DNA from: Madurella fahalii
Taxonomy: Eukaryota > Ascomycota > Sordariomycetes > Sordariales
Assembly (NCBI GenBank): GCA_029876055.1
Contig: CM056874.1
Span: forward strand, 6,572,001 to 6,636,000
DNA length: 64,000 nt
Reading direction: 5' to 3'
The notes under the pieces were generated by a model. The model was not told the origin of the DNA. It was given only the letters and a program-made list of their open reading frames with translations, and did not search any database. Positions 44,319 to 54,980 of this stretch are shown piece by piece (the first letter of the stretch is position 1; each line of letters opens with the position of its first letter). The translations under genes and the position numbers were made by a program.

Positions 44319-45435
44319 GGTGTAATGAAATGAAGCTTTAGCTATTCACCGTTGTCTTGGGAGTTGGTGACTTGGAAACGCATCTGCTATTTTCGAGACT
44401 GCTCTAAGGGAAGCGACAGGGAAACTAGAACGATGGAGAGAAACAACGAAAAAAAAAAAAAAAAAAAAGCACATCCTATCAGCTCGCCGGCTAGCAATCC
44501 ATTAAAGAGAGATTTGGATCGAAAACTACCAACACTCAGGCTTTTATGAACTCTTTCACTACTTAGGCTATTTAATACATAATACGTTCTAAATAGTGAG
44601 TTGGGGAAAACAGTCCCCAGAGGGACGCAGTTGCTAGGATGGTGCCCCGGGGCCTGGAACTTGCCGTGGGCCCATTTTTCTTTCGTACCATAAGTAGGGC
44701 CGTCCTGGCAATTGCTCCTTAGACAGAACAATCGATTCAGCACTCTCTTCACACTTGCTGCAGGCTCAATTGACGAGCTTTCTTTGCGTGCAAAGTGGTC
44801 TCCCTCTGACCAGAGGGAGCTCTATCTGCACATGTTGTTTTGACCTTGTTTAGGCTGCAGCGACCCGATTTGTGGTGGTGTCGCCTGGCCTGCCTTGTCT
44901 GTCTTGTCTGTCTGGCATTTGGCCGTCTTTGCCCTCCCCCTTGTTTTGGTGGGTATGTGGGTGTAGATGTGTGTTTCTGCACCATTTCAATAGTATGATG
45001 ACAGCCCGGTATATGCCAAAAACAGTTGAACTATCCCATCACAGATGCCAGACTAAGCAGGCCACGGAACACTTTGGTCGAGTTGTTGATGGCTCACTTG
45101 ATGCTGTTTGGATCTCCGGTAATTACGTGGAATTTTAGCGCTATATGCAAGTTCCACAAGCAACAAGAGCACCGCAGAATCGGGCCCAGTGATGGGCGGA
45201 TACTGGGCAAAATGCCCATTTACACCGTTGCGCTCGATATGGACTTTTCGGACCGTCGCGGTGAAGATTGGAATGGACTTGTTGTAGGTGGTTGCGGACC
45301 TGATCTCCTCAGACGACTCCTTCGCTTCCTCTTCATCTTCGACGCTATCACAACCTCCATCCCGAGAGAACATCCTACCGACAACGGTGTTAGAGTCCGA
45401 GACACAACGCAACCGCTCCTCCCGCCGCGCGCCTA
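44319..45435. other. intergenic with 20-A tract
   Basis: No gene supported. A run of 20 A lies at 44449-44468. A 137-codon frame at 45026-45439 (+) has no domain and runs antisense into the broken gene's 3' side. Confidence 0.4.
44449..44468 (+). repeat. poly-A tract (20 nt)
   Basis: Uninterrupted A run downstream of the hevein-type gene, the longest homopolymer in the window. No target-site duplication or gene body upstream marks it as a retroposon tail. Confidence 0.9.
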
Positions 45436-46545
45436 CTAAGTGCCGGGCCGGCTAGCGTCGGAAAGCGATGAAGTCGGCGAGGGCCGACGGGGCGGGGCCG
45501 GGAATGCGTGGGGCTTGGTCATCTGGCACAAGAGGTCAGCTAGGTCGGACATCCATCTCACGATGATATCGCCGCCCCATGTCTCCTTGCTGTTCGCGGC
45601 GGAGAAGTCCGCAGTCCTGCCGACAGAGACGCGCATGGACAGCGCGGCAGCATCTTCGCCGGGCGTTGATGCGCCGTACTCAAGAACGGCGGTCATGATG
45701 CGGGCACGCAGGGTCTTATCGACGGTGACGACGACGGCCTACGGACAGTAGCCCCCGCCGTTAGCAGGACGGATTTCCTTCTTCAAACAGCCGGAGAGGA
45801 GCGAGGTTAGAGGCTTAAACTCGCAGCAGTGGCGGCAGCACCTGGGTCATATCGCTCCGGGTTGTCGCACGGGCGCCGCAGCAGAGCGATTAAGCAGGTG
45901 AGCTCGCTGCAAAGCAGGCCGCCCTCGGGGGTCGGGACGTTATCGACGACAATGCACCCGAAGTAATCGCGGTCACGACGGAGCGAATATGCGACGTGCC
46001 ACGTCCGAGGTTGGGGCTCAAGGATGGCGTGACTGGGGGTATTTGGGAGGCTGGAGAACGCGAGTAGCATCAGCATTGCACGCATCTTCATGATGAGAGG
46101 GAAGCACTCGCCTGTCGCTGATGTCGACGAGGCTGACATCTCTCGGCAATTTGATGGACGTGCAGACCATGGCGAGGTAGTGCGTAATGTGGTAGCCCCA
46201 GACAGGCTGCAAACTGCCAATGTCGTGGCGCGGCCGGAGAGACCAGCGGGCGGCGAAAGCGTCGACGGCGGGAGTGAAGGTTTCCTTAGCATCGGCAGCA
46301 GCCGCCGCGACTGTGGTGGAAAAGCCGGGGAACTGGTGAAACCCAGGTGTATTGGCCTAGCGGCCGGAGAGCATCTCGGCGATAGAGCTGTTGACCTGGT
46401 ATAGCGCTACAGGTCGCATCCAGTCATCGTCGGCGAGGAAGTGCTGCTGCGCGGCGTGGTACGCAACGCGTAGGTGCAGGAAAGGTGCCGCAAACTCGAG
46501 CGGGGTCCTGCGGCGGTGCTTGCTGCCGTAAAGGGGGACTGGCAT
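45436..46545 (-). pseudogene. probable broken gene of unknown family
   Basis: A protein-like frame starts at 46545 (MPVPLYGSKHRRRTPLEF), reaches SSIAEMLSGR, meets TAG at 46357-46359, and continues in the same frame (ANTPGFHQFPGFSTTVAAAA, LQPVWGYHITHYLAMVCTSI) to 46112. A GC-AG intron (46111-46051, donor CAG|GCGAGT) would join it in frame to 46050-45842 (LEPQPRTWHVAYSLRRDRDY, PTPEGGLLCSELTCLIALL). A last coding block ends at 45436 (VVVTVDKTLRARIMTAVLEY), but the obvious donor (45841) and acceptor (TAG before 45751) are out of phase. So there is one nonsense codon and one junction that will not splice in frame. A 54-nt intron from GTAGCG could in theory remove the TAG, but its donor is poor and I see no branch site. 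No family recognised. A sequencing error or an intact gene with unusual splicing remain possible. Confidence 0.5.
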
Positions 46546-46896
46546 CTTTGTTGCGGCCGTTTGTGGTGGTGAGCACGATGAGAGAGGTAAACGCTGCGTG
46601 GCATGGGTCTGCGATAAGAGAACATCGGCCAGTCGATAAGTTGGGCCTCAACCCTTCACACCGCCCTCTGCACGATTAGGAAAGACATATTTGCTGGGAA
46701 CTATAACGGCATTACTAGGATTACCATTCGATATTATTAACTCGATCGAGCTGCGAAGCAATGCAACATTTGGAACCAGACACTCCTCCCAGGGGGCTAT
46801 GCCGTAGGCCACCGAGTTCACTTAGCACTAACATTCATAGCCCCCAAACAACCGGAATGTACCGTCCAAGTTAGGCTAGGACCAAACAATTGCTCC
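46546..46896. other. short intergenic gap
   Basis: Lies between the broken gene's start and the sugar transporter's stop. It presumably holds the promoter of the former and the 3' UTR of the latter; nothing else seen. Confidence 0.4.
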
Positions 46897-48989
46897 TTAA
46901 GCAACAATCTTTTCGACGACCTTGCCGTCCTCGGCGAGAATGACCTTGTCGACCTTGAGAGACGCCTTGACAGGGTTGGGCTGGTTGTAGACCCATTCGA
47001 GCTGCTCGAGCGTACGGCCTTGGGACTCGACACTAGTTGGCGTGACATTAGCGTCTGAAAGCGTTGATTGATGCACAAAAGTCTATAACATACCCAAAGA
47101 GGAACCAAGCGAGTGCCTCGACGCAATCCCAGCCAACAAAGACAAAGATGTATTTGTAGCCAATATTGCCAAGGGCGTAGGGGCCAGCAAACTGATTGAT
47201 GAAACCCAGAGCGTTGACAATGAAGCCCGAAAGCGCGAGACCCTTGGCACGGGTGGTCGTCTCGAGTGCTTCGGTAGGGATGACACCTTGCAGTGGGGTG
47301 TAGGTGAAGGAGAAGATGATGTTAAAAAGGAAGTACGAAGCAAGGGCGCCCTGGCCGTACGAGAGGTCGATGTTGCCTTCGCCGTGTATCTGCTGCTGCT
47401 GATCGATCACGGCCGAGAGACCAGAGTTGGCCGCAAGAGCGACAGCGCACATAAAAGTCCCAATCACGAGAACGGGGCGGCGGGGCATCCGATCTGTGAA
47501 GGCGACCGCAGTCAGGGCGCCGATGGCAGACAAGACCTGGTTCAGGATGTTGTAACCGAGCTGCTGCTCAACACTGGTGACGCCGAGACCCCTGAAGATG
47601 ACGGTGTTGAAGTAACCCAAGCCGTTGCCAGAGAACTGGCCAAAGACGGAGATCATGAGCACCTGTGCAATCCGCCAACGGCCGTTGTGCGTCAACAAGA
47701 ACGGGCGGTAGTCCCACCACACCTTGTCGACACCGTCCTGTCTGATGCCCTCGCGCATCTCTTCAATCTCGAGCCGGACAAGGGCCGAGTTGGGGTTGCC
47801 GTTTCCGTGGTACTTGACGAGGAACTCGATCGCTTCATCCTCGCGGTCGTTGGCCATAAGGAAGCGTGGAGACTCGGGCAGGAAGAAGACGGCGCACAAG
47901 ACGATGACGCAGGCAAAGGCCTGCAGAATTAGCGGCACGCGCCACGAGTAGTCATTGCCCATGTAGTTCGTGCCGAATGTTACAATGGCTGCAGGAATAG
48001 CACCGCCGAACCAACCACAGTTGTAGAAGCCTATCGAGAGAACGCCATGGTCAGGAAACCGGACGCCCATTGTTAGAGAAACAAGGAGGCACTCACCTGT
48101 GCACCGGCCACGCCAGTGGGGCGGAGAAATCTCAATCGCGTAGGCCGGGGCGGCGACGGTCATGATAACGATGCCAAAGCCGAGGACGAAACGCCCAACG
48201 ATGAACTGTGGAAGGGCGGATGCGGTGGAAATGATGATCATGCCGAGAATGATGACGATAGAGCCCGCGAACATGCCTTTCTTGCGTCCGTACCAGTCAG
48301 AGAGCACAGCGGCGAACGGAGCGCCGACCATGGCGCCACTGCAAAGCCAAGTGCTGTCAGCTTTCTGTAACCCTAGCGGTCTAGCCATGCCACATATGGC
48401 CCGCCCGGGGAGACGTACACTGGGTAGAGCGAAAAGATGGCAGCCACAGTCGGCCCAGTGTCTCCGGTGCCGAATTTCGTTTGGAAGGTCTTCATCGCGA
48501 TGATGGACGTCATGAGAGACCCATCGTAACCGTTGGCGCAAGCGCTGTAGCCCGATTAGCATCACTATTCCAACCTAATACCGGATGCCCACTGCGGGCA
48601 CTGCAATAGTGCATGCTTACCAGCAAAAAGCAACAAAGATGGCGACTTCGTCGGCATGGTCAGCATTTGCCCAACCCCTTCCCATCTCCGACGAATAGGT
48701 TGCTCACAGTAGAGCTGAAAAGACTCCTTGCTTCGAGGGTTGATGTTGGACTCTTTGATAGCGGCGTACAGCTCGGCCTAGTCGCCCCGCGACGTTAGTT
48801 TCCGGCCATGGGAATAGTACTAATTAGGCGCTCCGGATGACATTGCGTCGGACGTACATTGTGCACAGTCTTTTCTTTCTTGCCAGATGCTTTTGCTGCC
48901 GTAGGAACGGAGGCGGACGGCTCCGATACTACCTCGATGCCATGCGTGGCAGGCTTCTCGTTGATATCGTTGGACCCGTGAGATGACAT
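46897..48989 (-). CDS. MFS sugar transporter (sugar porter family, lactose permease-like)
   Basis: Plasma-membrane sugar/proton symporter with 12 predicted helices. Seven exons: 48989-48858, 48777-48708, 48645-48621 (25 nt), 48544-48419, 48338-48097, 48030-47094 and 47032-46897, giving 555 residues. The N-terminal cytosolic segment MSSHGSNDINEKPATHG is followed by AELYAAIKESNINPRSKESF. Helix 1 is built across three exons (FAIFVAFCC|ACANGYDGSLMTSI). Signatures seen: DWYGRKKGM, RFVLGFGIVIMTVAAPAYA, PESPRFLMA, DRMPRRPVLVIG and the closing FGVESQGRTLEQLEWVY. The ANGYDGSLM start is typical of the lactose permease/hexose subgroup of fungal sugar porters; the true substrate cannot be assigned. The 25-nt exon is needed to keep helix 1 intact. 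Every junction keeps phase. Confidence 0.92.
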
Positions 48990-51647
48990 CTTCGCGCTGG
49001 CTCAACAATCGGGAGGTCACGCGGGATGGCGGGAGGCTGGAAATGTCGTCGAGACGGGGTCAAGAAAAGTCGGATCGACAGACATTATATGCGTCGAGGT
49101 TCCAGAGCATGGGAGCGTTTTAGTATATTAATGAGACCCTCTCCAATGGGATTCCCCAAATTTCCGATCTGGGAACGGATGGCGCCCCCCCGCGGTCCCA
49201 GAACGGGAGGCGAGGAGCGTGGAACGCCCGTGCTGCATCATGATTGACCAAAACTCTCCGATCGAATTTAGGTCTAGGTTTCTCCGGACCAGTTCCCTAG
49301 TAACCTCGGCCATACATGATTGCAATTCGCCGGGTGGTGCGTTGGCTGCAGCATCGAGCCGTGATGAAAAGGATGGAGCGCGCCTTGTCTGACGGACGTG
49401 CGGGCCTTGGTTCCTGTTCTCTGGGTAAGGTAGTTAGCGGACTTTCAGCGGGCGCCCCGCCGCCGCTGACAGGGGGCCAACCCCCAACGGCTTTCGCCCT
49501 CAGGAGGCTCTCTCTACTTACCCAAGCCCCTGGGACAGCCGGAGCACATACATACAGTCCCTAGGTACATTACCTACTGTACCTTCGCTACTTGCTTAGC
49601 GAGAAGTGGCCATCCCGCTTGCGCAAGTGGTCCAATTGCACGCAATCTCGGAACCCACCATGAATCCTGCTCGGTCTAGCCCCTGCGGGTACTTCATAAG
49701 ACGGGATACCGTTGCATTTCTCGCCGTCTGCACGCCTCGGGTGCACATGTGCTTAGCGGTGCTACCACCCGCAACCTTAGCATCACGCCAACTCAATCGC
49801 AAGCCCCCCTGCACGATCGAGCAGTCTGCCCCGCTGGAACCCGGAGAACTTGGCCTGCAATTCCGTCAAGTCGGACCACGAAGGTCATCCCATATCAGCA
49901 GTATTCGAGGAGAGAGACACGTGTGTGCAAGGCCCCTGGCCCTATCTTCTTCCAGTGCCCACAGCAACTGCGGCCAATTCCAAACCTCTGATCCAGAAAG
50001 CGGCCCGGCCGAGGCTCGGCTAGTACCCGTTTAGGTAGACCGCTGCGTGCGTTTCACGACCGGCACCCTACCAAGCATCCGGAACAGGATGGCTTATTTG
50101 CCTCGGACTCGGGATATGAAGTCCAGTTCCGAGAGAAGGCTAGCTGTGAGACAACGGTAAGCTGGATTGTTTATGCCTGGGCCATACAAAACTTGTCTTT
50201 GTCGGATCAAAGCTATGTTTGATCTAATAGTGCTTTTGCGGCTACCTATACGAAGCTGCCAACCAGACCAGGAAAAAAGAAGAAAGAAAGAAAGAAAGAA
50301 AAAACGGAGTGGTTAGTATCAAATGAGAGTCCGTAGTGGGCAGAGGATCGTGCAATGACACAAGATACCACCGCGGTTGTAGGATATCGTCTTTCCAACG
50401 CCTCGTACATCCCTGGATTCCGTTTGGGTGGTACTCGTAGTACATAAGGCACCGACGCCCAGGACATACTACGGAGCCAAGGCCGCAGGATACAAGCCCT
50501 TCCTGTTAGAGACTTGTGCATGTGGTTTGACAACTCAGTGGAGCTCGTCATCCCTTCCCGCATGGGTGGGCTTCGCTTGGTAGCAGCCCTAGCGAGATTG
50601 CGGAAAGCCGTAGATGCTCCCAGAAAGTGGTGCAGAGCCCGTTAGAGGCTCTCATTGGTCTTCGTCCGTCTTACTCGGAACACTCGCTTGCTACTAAAGC
50701 TGGGGTTTTGCGAAAGCTAGGAAGACACCGGCCAGTAAGGGCTGGAGTTACGGATGAGCCTTATCCGATCCAGGGGGCGGCTGGGAAACGATAGCAAGTC
50801 GCTCGAGGAGAAGCTTGTATACGCGGAATATGCTCCCAAATGGGATTAAGGGATTCCAGAACGTGGGCGGAGTCGGCCGACTGACAGTGATGAGCCACCG
50901 GCGATTGGGTCGCGAGCTGGGGTGGATCATTGATGGGAACTATTGAGCTCGGCTATCCTCCGAGTTCTTGCACCACCATGAGAAGCTAAAGGTAAAAATT
51001 ACATTAGTTTAAGGACTTGGCAAGATGCGAAGTTCTCAATGCGTTCAGTAAGATCTGAGCTACGTTTTGCCCATGCTAAGGTCTGCGGGATAGAAGAAGG
51101 AACCGTCATGAGCAAGACCATCTCCCAAGCTACTCATCGCCCTGATTGAGCGCACCTTGATCAAGAGGCGCCGTCCGGTTCGTGCGTGCAGACATAGCGG
51201 CATCGGTAGGCTTCAAACGTCAAGGTAAAATCGGCGAGGAATCGGGACGAATACGAAGGTACGATACTAAGAATCGAGACAAAGGTCCGCATCAGGACGC
51301 AAAGTGCTGAGCTCCCGTTCAGTTCAGAGATATGCAATTAGCAATCAGGACAAAGATGCGCAGAACAAGCTTGTCTTCTGCTTTGGTGTACAAGGCATGA
51401 TCTGAAGCGTGAGGGCTGTATACCTTACCTACCTGATCCAGCAACACTTTTCGTCTCGATCCCCAAGCCCACTATCTGTGCTGCAAGCATTTCAATCAGC
51501 CCCGAAGTGCCTAAAACAACCCGGCACAAGGACGACGTAAGACTCTACCCTAGATTACAACAGCAGCCGTACAATTGGGAACAGAGACGCCTATCAAAAC
51601 AAGCCAAAGAACGTTGACCTTGCGCATCTACTCGCACATCCACATCG
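48990..51647. other. 2.7-kb intergenic region, no supported gene
   Basis: The left part is the sugar-transporter promoter. Frames such as 49606-50034 (+) and 50246-50563 (-) look random. An (AAAG)n-type microsatellite lies near 50278-50301. No RNA gene recognised. Confidence 0.4.
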
Positions 51648-52694
51648 TTATCTTCCAAAACCATACCAGACAGACGCCCTCTTTTCCAGAAACACATCCA
51701 TGCCCTCCTTAGCATCTTCACTCTTCGCATGCAGCGCCATCATCCTCCCAGCCCACTCAACTGCATCCTGATACCCATCGCCACCGCTCCCTTCGACACT
51801 TTCCCCATCCGCACCGACATAATCCTGCCCCGTCAGGCTCGCCTGCGTCCAGAAAGCCCACTTCCCCATCGCGCTCTGCTGCGGCGACATCTCCACCAAC
51901 CTCTCCACCACCCGCCCGACCTCAGCATCCAGCAGCCCAACCCGCTCCTCCGGCCCGTCCCCGCCCTCCACAACCCTCACCGCGCCGCCCAACTCGCGCG
52001 CCTCCACGTCCTCGGCCAGCGCCAGCATCCCGAACGCCCTCGCGTTGCCGAGCCGCCTGCCGACAGCGGTGGCGGGGCTGGAGCAGGGGAGGCCGAGGCG
52101 GGCGCCGGGGAGGCGGAAGGGGGTGCGGGCGTGGGCGACGGGCAGGTCGGCGGTGAGCGCGAGCTGGCAGTCGGCGGCGACGGCGGCGCCCGAGATGCGC
52201 CCCACCACCAGCGCGGGGCTGCGTCGCATCAGCCCCATGACCTCGGCGCAGAGCCCGAACGTCTCGGCCGCCTGCCCCGCCCCCAATCCCCGCAGCTCCC
52301 TCAGGTCGTGCCCGGAGCTGAACACGGGCCCCCGCGCCGCCAGCACCAGCACCGACGGGAGCCCCCGCCGTGCGTGCGCGAAGGCGCGCGCCGAGACCAG
52401 CCAGGCGTACTCGTCTTCATCGTTGTTGTTGCTGTGGTCGGCGCCGAGTGATGACGCTCCGGGAGAGGAGGACCGCGAGGAGGAGGCGAGGTTGGCGTGT
52501 GACTGTTCCAGTTTGGAGAGAATTGATGGCTTGAATGGCGGGAGGAGGAGGGTCCGGCCGGTTGTGGGTGATGTGTTATATTTAATAAGCTGCTCTTTGA
52601 GGGAGCGCAGTTCGGCGAGGGAGAGGGCGTTGCGGCGCTGCGGGTTGTTGAGAGTGATGTACGCTGCGCGGCGGGGGAGGGCGGGGAGTGACAT
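51648..52694 (-). CDS. ECHDC3-like enoyl-CoA hydratase/isomerase family protein
   Basis: Single-exon crotonase-fold protein of 348 residues. The oxyanion-hole segments are visible: FSSGHDLRELRG (about 125-136), following RGLPSVLVLAARGPV, and VVGRISGAAVAADCQLALTA (about 163-182). Downstream, FRLPGARLGLPCSSPATAVG replaces the Glu-containing segment of true enoyl-CoA hydratases, matching the ECHDC3 branch, whose activity is not established. Residues about 41-97 form a Ser/Asn/Asp-rich insert (SSSRSSSPGASSLGADHSNN) between the first strand and the core. The C-terminus DVFLEKRASVWYGF is the usual ECHDC3-like end. There is no clear presequence, though the start MSLPALPRRAAYITL is short and basic. 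The gene is GC-rich in its middle, like the hydantoinase first exon. Confidence 0.88.
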   Translation of the reverse strand: MSLPALPRRAAYITLNNPQRRNALSLAELRSLKEQLIKYNTSPTTGRTLLLPPFKPSILSKLEQSHANLASSSRSSSPGASSLGADHSNNNDEDEYAWLVSARAFAHARRGLPSVLVLAARGPVFSSGHDLRELRGLGAGQAAETFGLCAEVMGLMRRSPALVVGRISGAAVAADCQLALTADLPVAHARTPFRLPGARLGLPCSSPATAVGRRLGNARAFGMLALAEDVEARELGGAVRVVEGGDGPEERVGLLDAEVGRVVERLVEMSPQQSAMGKWAFWTQASLTGQDYVGADGESVEGSGGDGYQDAVEWAGRMMALHAKSEDAKEGMDVFLEKRASVWYGFGR

Positions 52695-53115
52695 GTTTGA
52701 TTAGGGGTTATTAGAATTCTCGTGGCTATGGTGGACGAGCAGGATGTTAGATGATTTATTTGATACAAACGCATACAAGTGGACTTAAGGATAGTCGGAT
52801 GGCGTTTGTTGACGTGTGTGAGGGGTAAGAGGAAGAAAATGTACCCTAACCCTCGTGCTAGGCTATCGAGAAAGGGGTAAGGTGCTCACGGTCTTTGTGT
52901 AGTTGAAAGGAACTTGCCGCGTGAGTAGAACATCATAAGAGACTATGACATAGGAGTATGATCTTCCGTGGAAGAGCCGGAGAGCAAAGCACGGCTAACG
53001 CTTGGTTTCCAGGAAATCCAGTGCCAGGGCGTAGCCCATTCTCAATTCTTTAATCCACTAGCCGTATCGTATTTAGGTGATAATAAGGTAACTTAGTGAG
53101 AAGATAAACGGTATG
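52695..53115. other. intergenic gap
   Basis: Promoter of the crotonase-family gene and 3' UTR of the permease gene. Nothing else seen. Confidence 0.4.
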
Positions 53116-54980
53116 CTAGTCCAGCCCCCTCTCCCGGTAGCGCCTCTGGACTAAATAGAACGCCAAAGCCAAAGTCCAAAGCCCAACCAAAACAAAAGCC
53201 TGCGTAGGCGCAAAGACTGCTCCACGCACGACCACAAACCCGCTCACCAACGCGAATACTATCGGGATGGCAACAAATGGTCTATAAGGCCTCTCGAGGT
53301 GTGGTTCGCGGTATCGCAATACGATCGCACCAACAACCGCCAGAAAGAAGAACGTGTATTCTCCCAATCCGTTGAAAGTCAGCAGAGCGCGGAAGTTTCC
53401 AAGCAGGATATATAGTGCCGAGAGAATGGTGGAAAGGATTATGGCGTTGATCGGGGCATCTGAGTCACTGGTTTTCTGAGAATCTGCGGAGACATGCTCG
53501 TTGTGGTCGGGCTGGGTCCCAACACGGCCGACGACGCTCAGCAAATTAGGGAGCCAGTTCTGTTTCGCCGCAGCAACAGCCATACGGCCGGCGACAAACG
53601 AGTTGCCGAGAAGCGAGCCCGCAACAACCAGGCATATGAAAATGGCCGCGACAATCCCGAATGCAGGGCCGAGAAGGCGCGTGATGGCGGTCTATCACGT
53701 TGAAACGAATCAGCAAGAAACCACTAAAGAGGAGTACGACCAGTGACTTACCACTGCTACACTGTCCGTCGTCGACACAACATCCCAGGGCAGCAGGATG
53801 TAATATGCCGCGTTGGCCGTGATAAAGCACAGAATGATGGTCGGAATGGATGTGTTGAGAGCCAGAGGCAGCTGGCGGGCCGGGGCTGAGAGCTCTGCCG
53901 AGATGTATATGGCCTAAAATTTGTTAGTCCCGTCCGTCCATAAACTCGAAACCGTCTGCGGTGGCCGACCTTATCCCATCCTGAATACGCCCAGAGAGCC
54001 GCGTACAGCGCAGCTGACAAGTGCCCAAACATCTCCCATTCGCTCAGTCCAGCCCAGTGCGTGACGCTCCCGTCGGGGTTGACGCTATCTCTGTAGCCGA
54101 ACCAAGGCTTCTTGATCCAGTCGCGCCCACCAACCACCCTGTTCGGATCCGCCAGCTGAAGAACCACAACTACGACGCCGGCGACGACAATCGCAGCGAT
54201 AGTGACGAATTTGGCGGCGACGAAGAAGTTGTTGAGCCGGGTGCTCGCCTTTGTGCTGATGGAGTTAGCCACGCCAATACAGGCCAGCACAAGGATCGAC
54301 AGCAGCTTGTGCTCGATCCTATCCCCTTGACCCGTCACGCCCGCGGCCGAGTAGATGCTCTCGATGAAGACGATGCTCAAGATTGCCAGCGTAGCCGGCA
54401 TGACCGCTACCACCCAGGTCCAGGCCGCGAGGAAGCCGAACACATCCCCAAAGATGTACTTCAGATAGGGCTGCACACCACCTGCAGCACGTCAGCGGTT
54501 TCAGCCCACCACAGCCCAACACTCCACTGCAGCAAACCAACCTTCCCCAGGGATCGCCGTCCCCAGCTCGGCCACGGTACTCGCGCCCGTCCACGCCAGC
54601 ACGCCCCCGACAAGCCAGACCAGAAGCGCCGCGCCGGGGGAGGGCACGTTGGTGTCGATGGACCCGGGCGACGTGAACACGCCGCTGCCGATGACGATGC
54701 TGACGACGATGGCGAACGCCTCGACCGCCCCGAGGTTGCGCGTGAACGTCCCCACCGCTGCGCCCCCGCCCGGCGCAGCAGCAATAGCGCTCTCCGCGTC
54801 GTCGTTGTCGTCGTCAGCCCGGTATCCGCCCTCCTCACCTGCGTCATCTCCTCCGGGGGCTACTGCAAACCCGTGCTCTCCACCGTTCGCCGTGCTGCCG
54901 CCGGGAGCCAGAAGCGGCCTCCGCTCGGCAGCCGCGTAATCGCCGCCGTTAGGGCGCAAGCGCGCCGAGTCTGCCGCCAT
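53116..54980 (-). CDS. APC-family amino acid permease (LAT-like)
   Basis: Integral-membrane amino acid transporter. Exons 54980-54542, 54481-53970, 53913-53752 and 53691-53116 give 562 residues. A Gly/Asp-rich cytosolic head (MAADSARLRPNGGDYAAAER) leads into helix 1 with the APC signature VIGSGVFTSPGSI. Later segments are PGEGGVQPYLKYIFGDVFGF, TRLNNFFVAAKFVTIAAIVV, WAYSGWDK|AIYISAELSAPA and ITRLLGPAFGIVAAIFICLV. The last helix ends in a short basic tail, YLVQRRYRERGLD. About 12 helices are expected. The layout is closest to L-type transporters and methionine permease Mup1-like proteins; the substrate is not readable. The chosen ATG has a strong context (CACAACATGGCG). The frame stays open upstream to an ATG at 55451, which would add 157 low-complexity residues; I consider that 5' leader. 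Confidence 0.88.

Noticed and set aside
44449..44468. Poly-A tract as a retroposon tail
   Set aside because: No target-site duplication or coding remnant upstream; homopolymers are frequent in intergenic DNA here.
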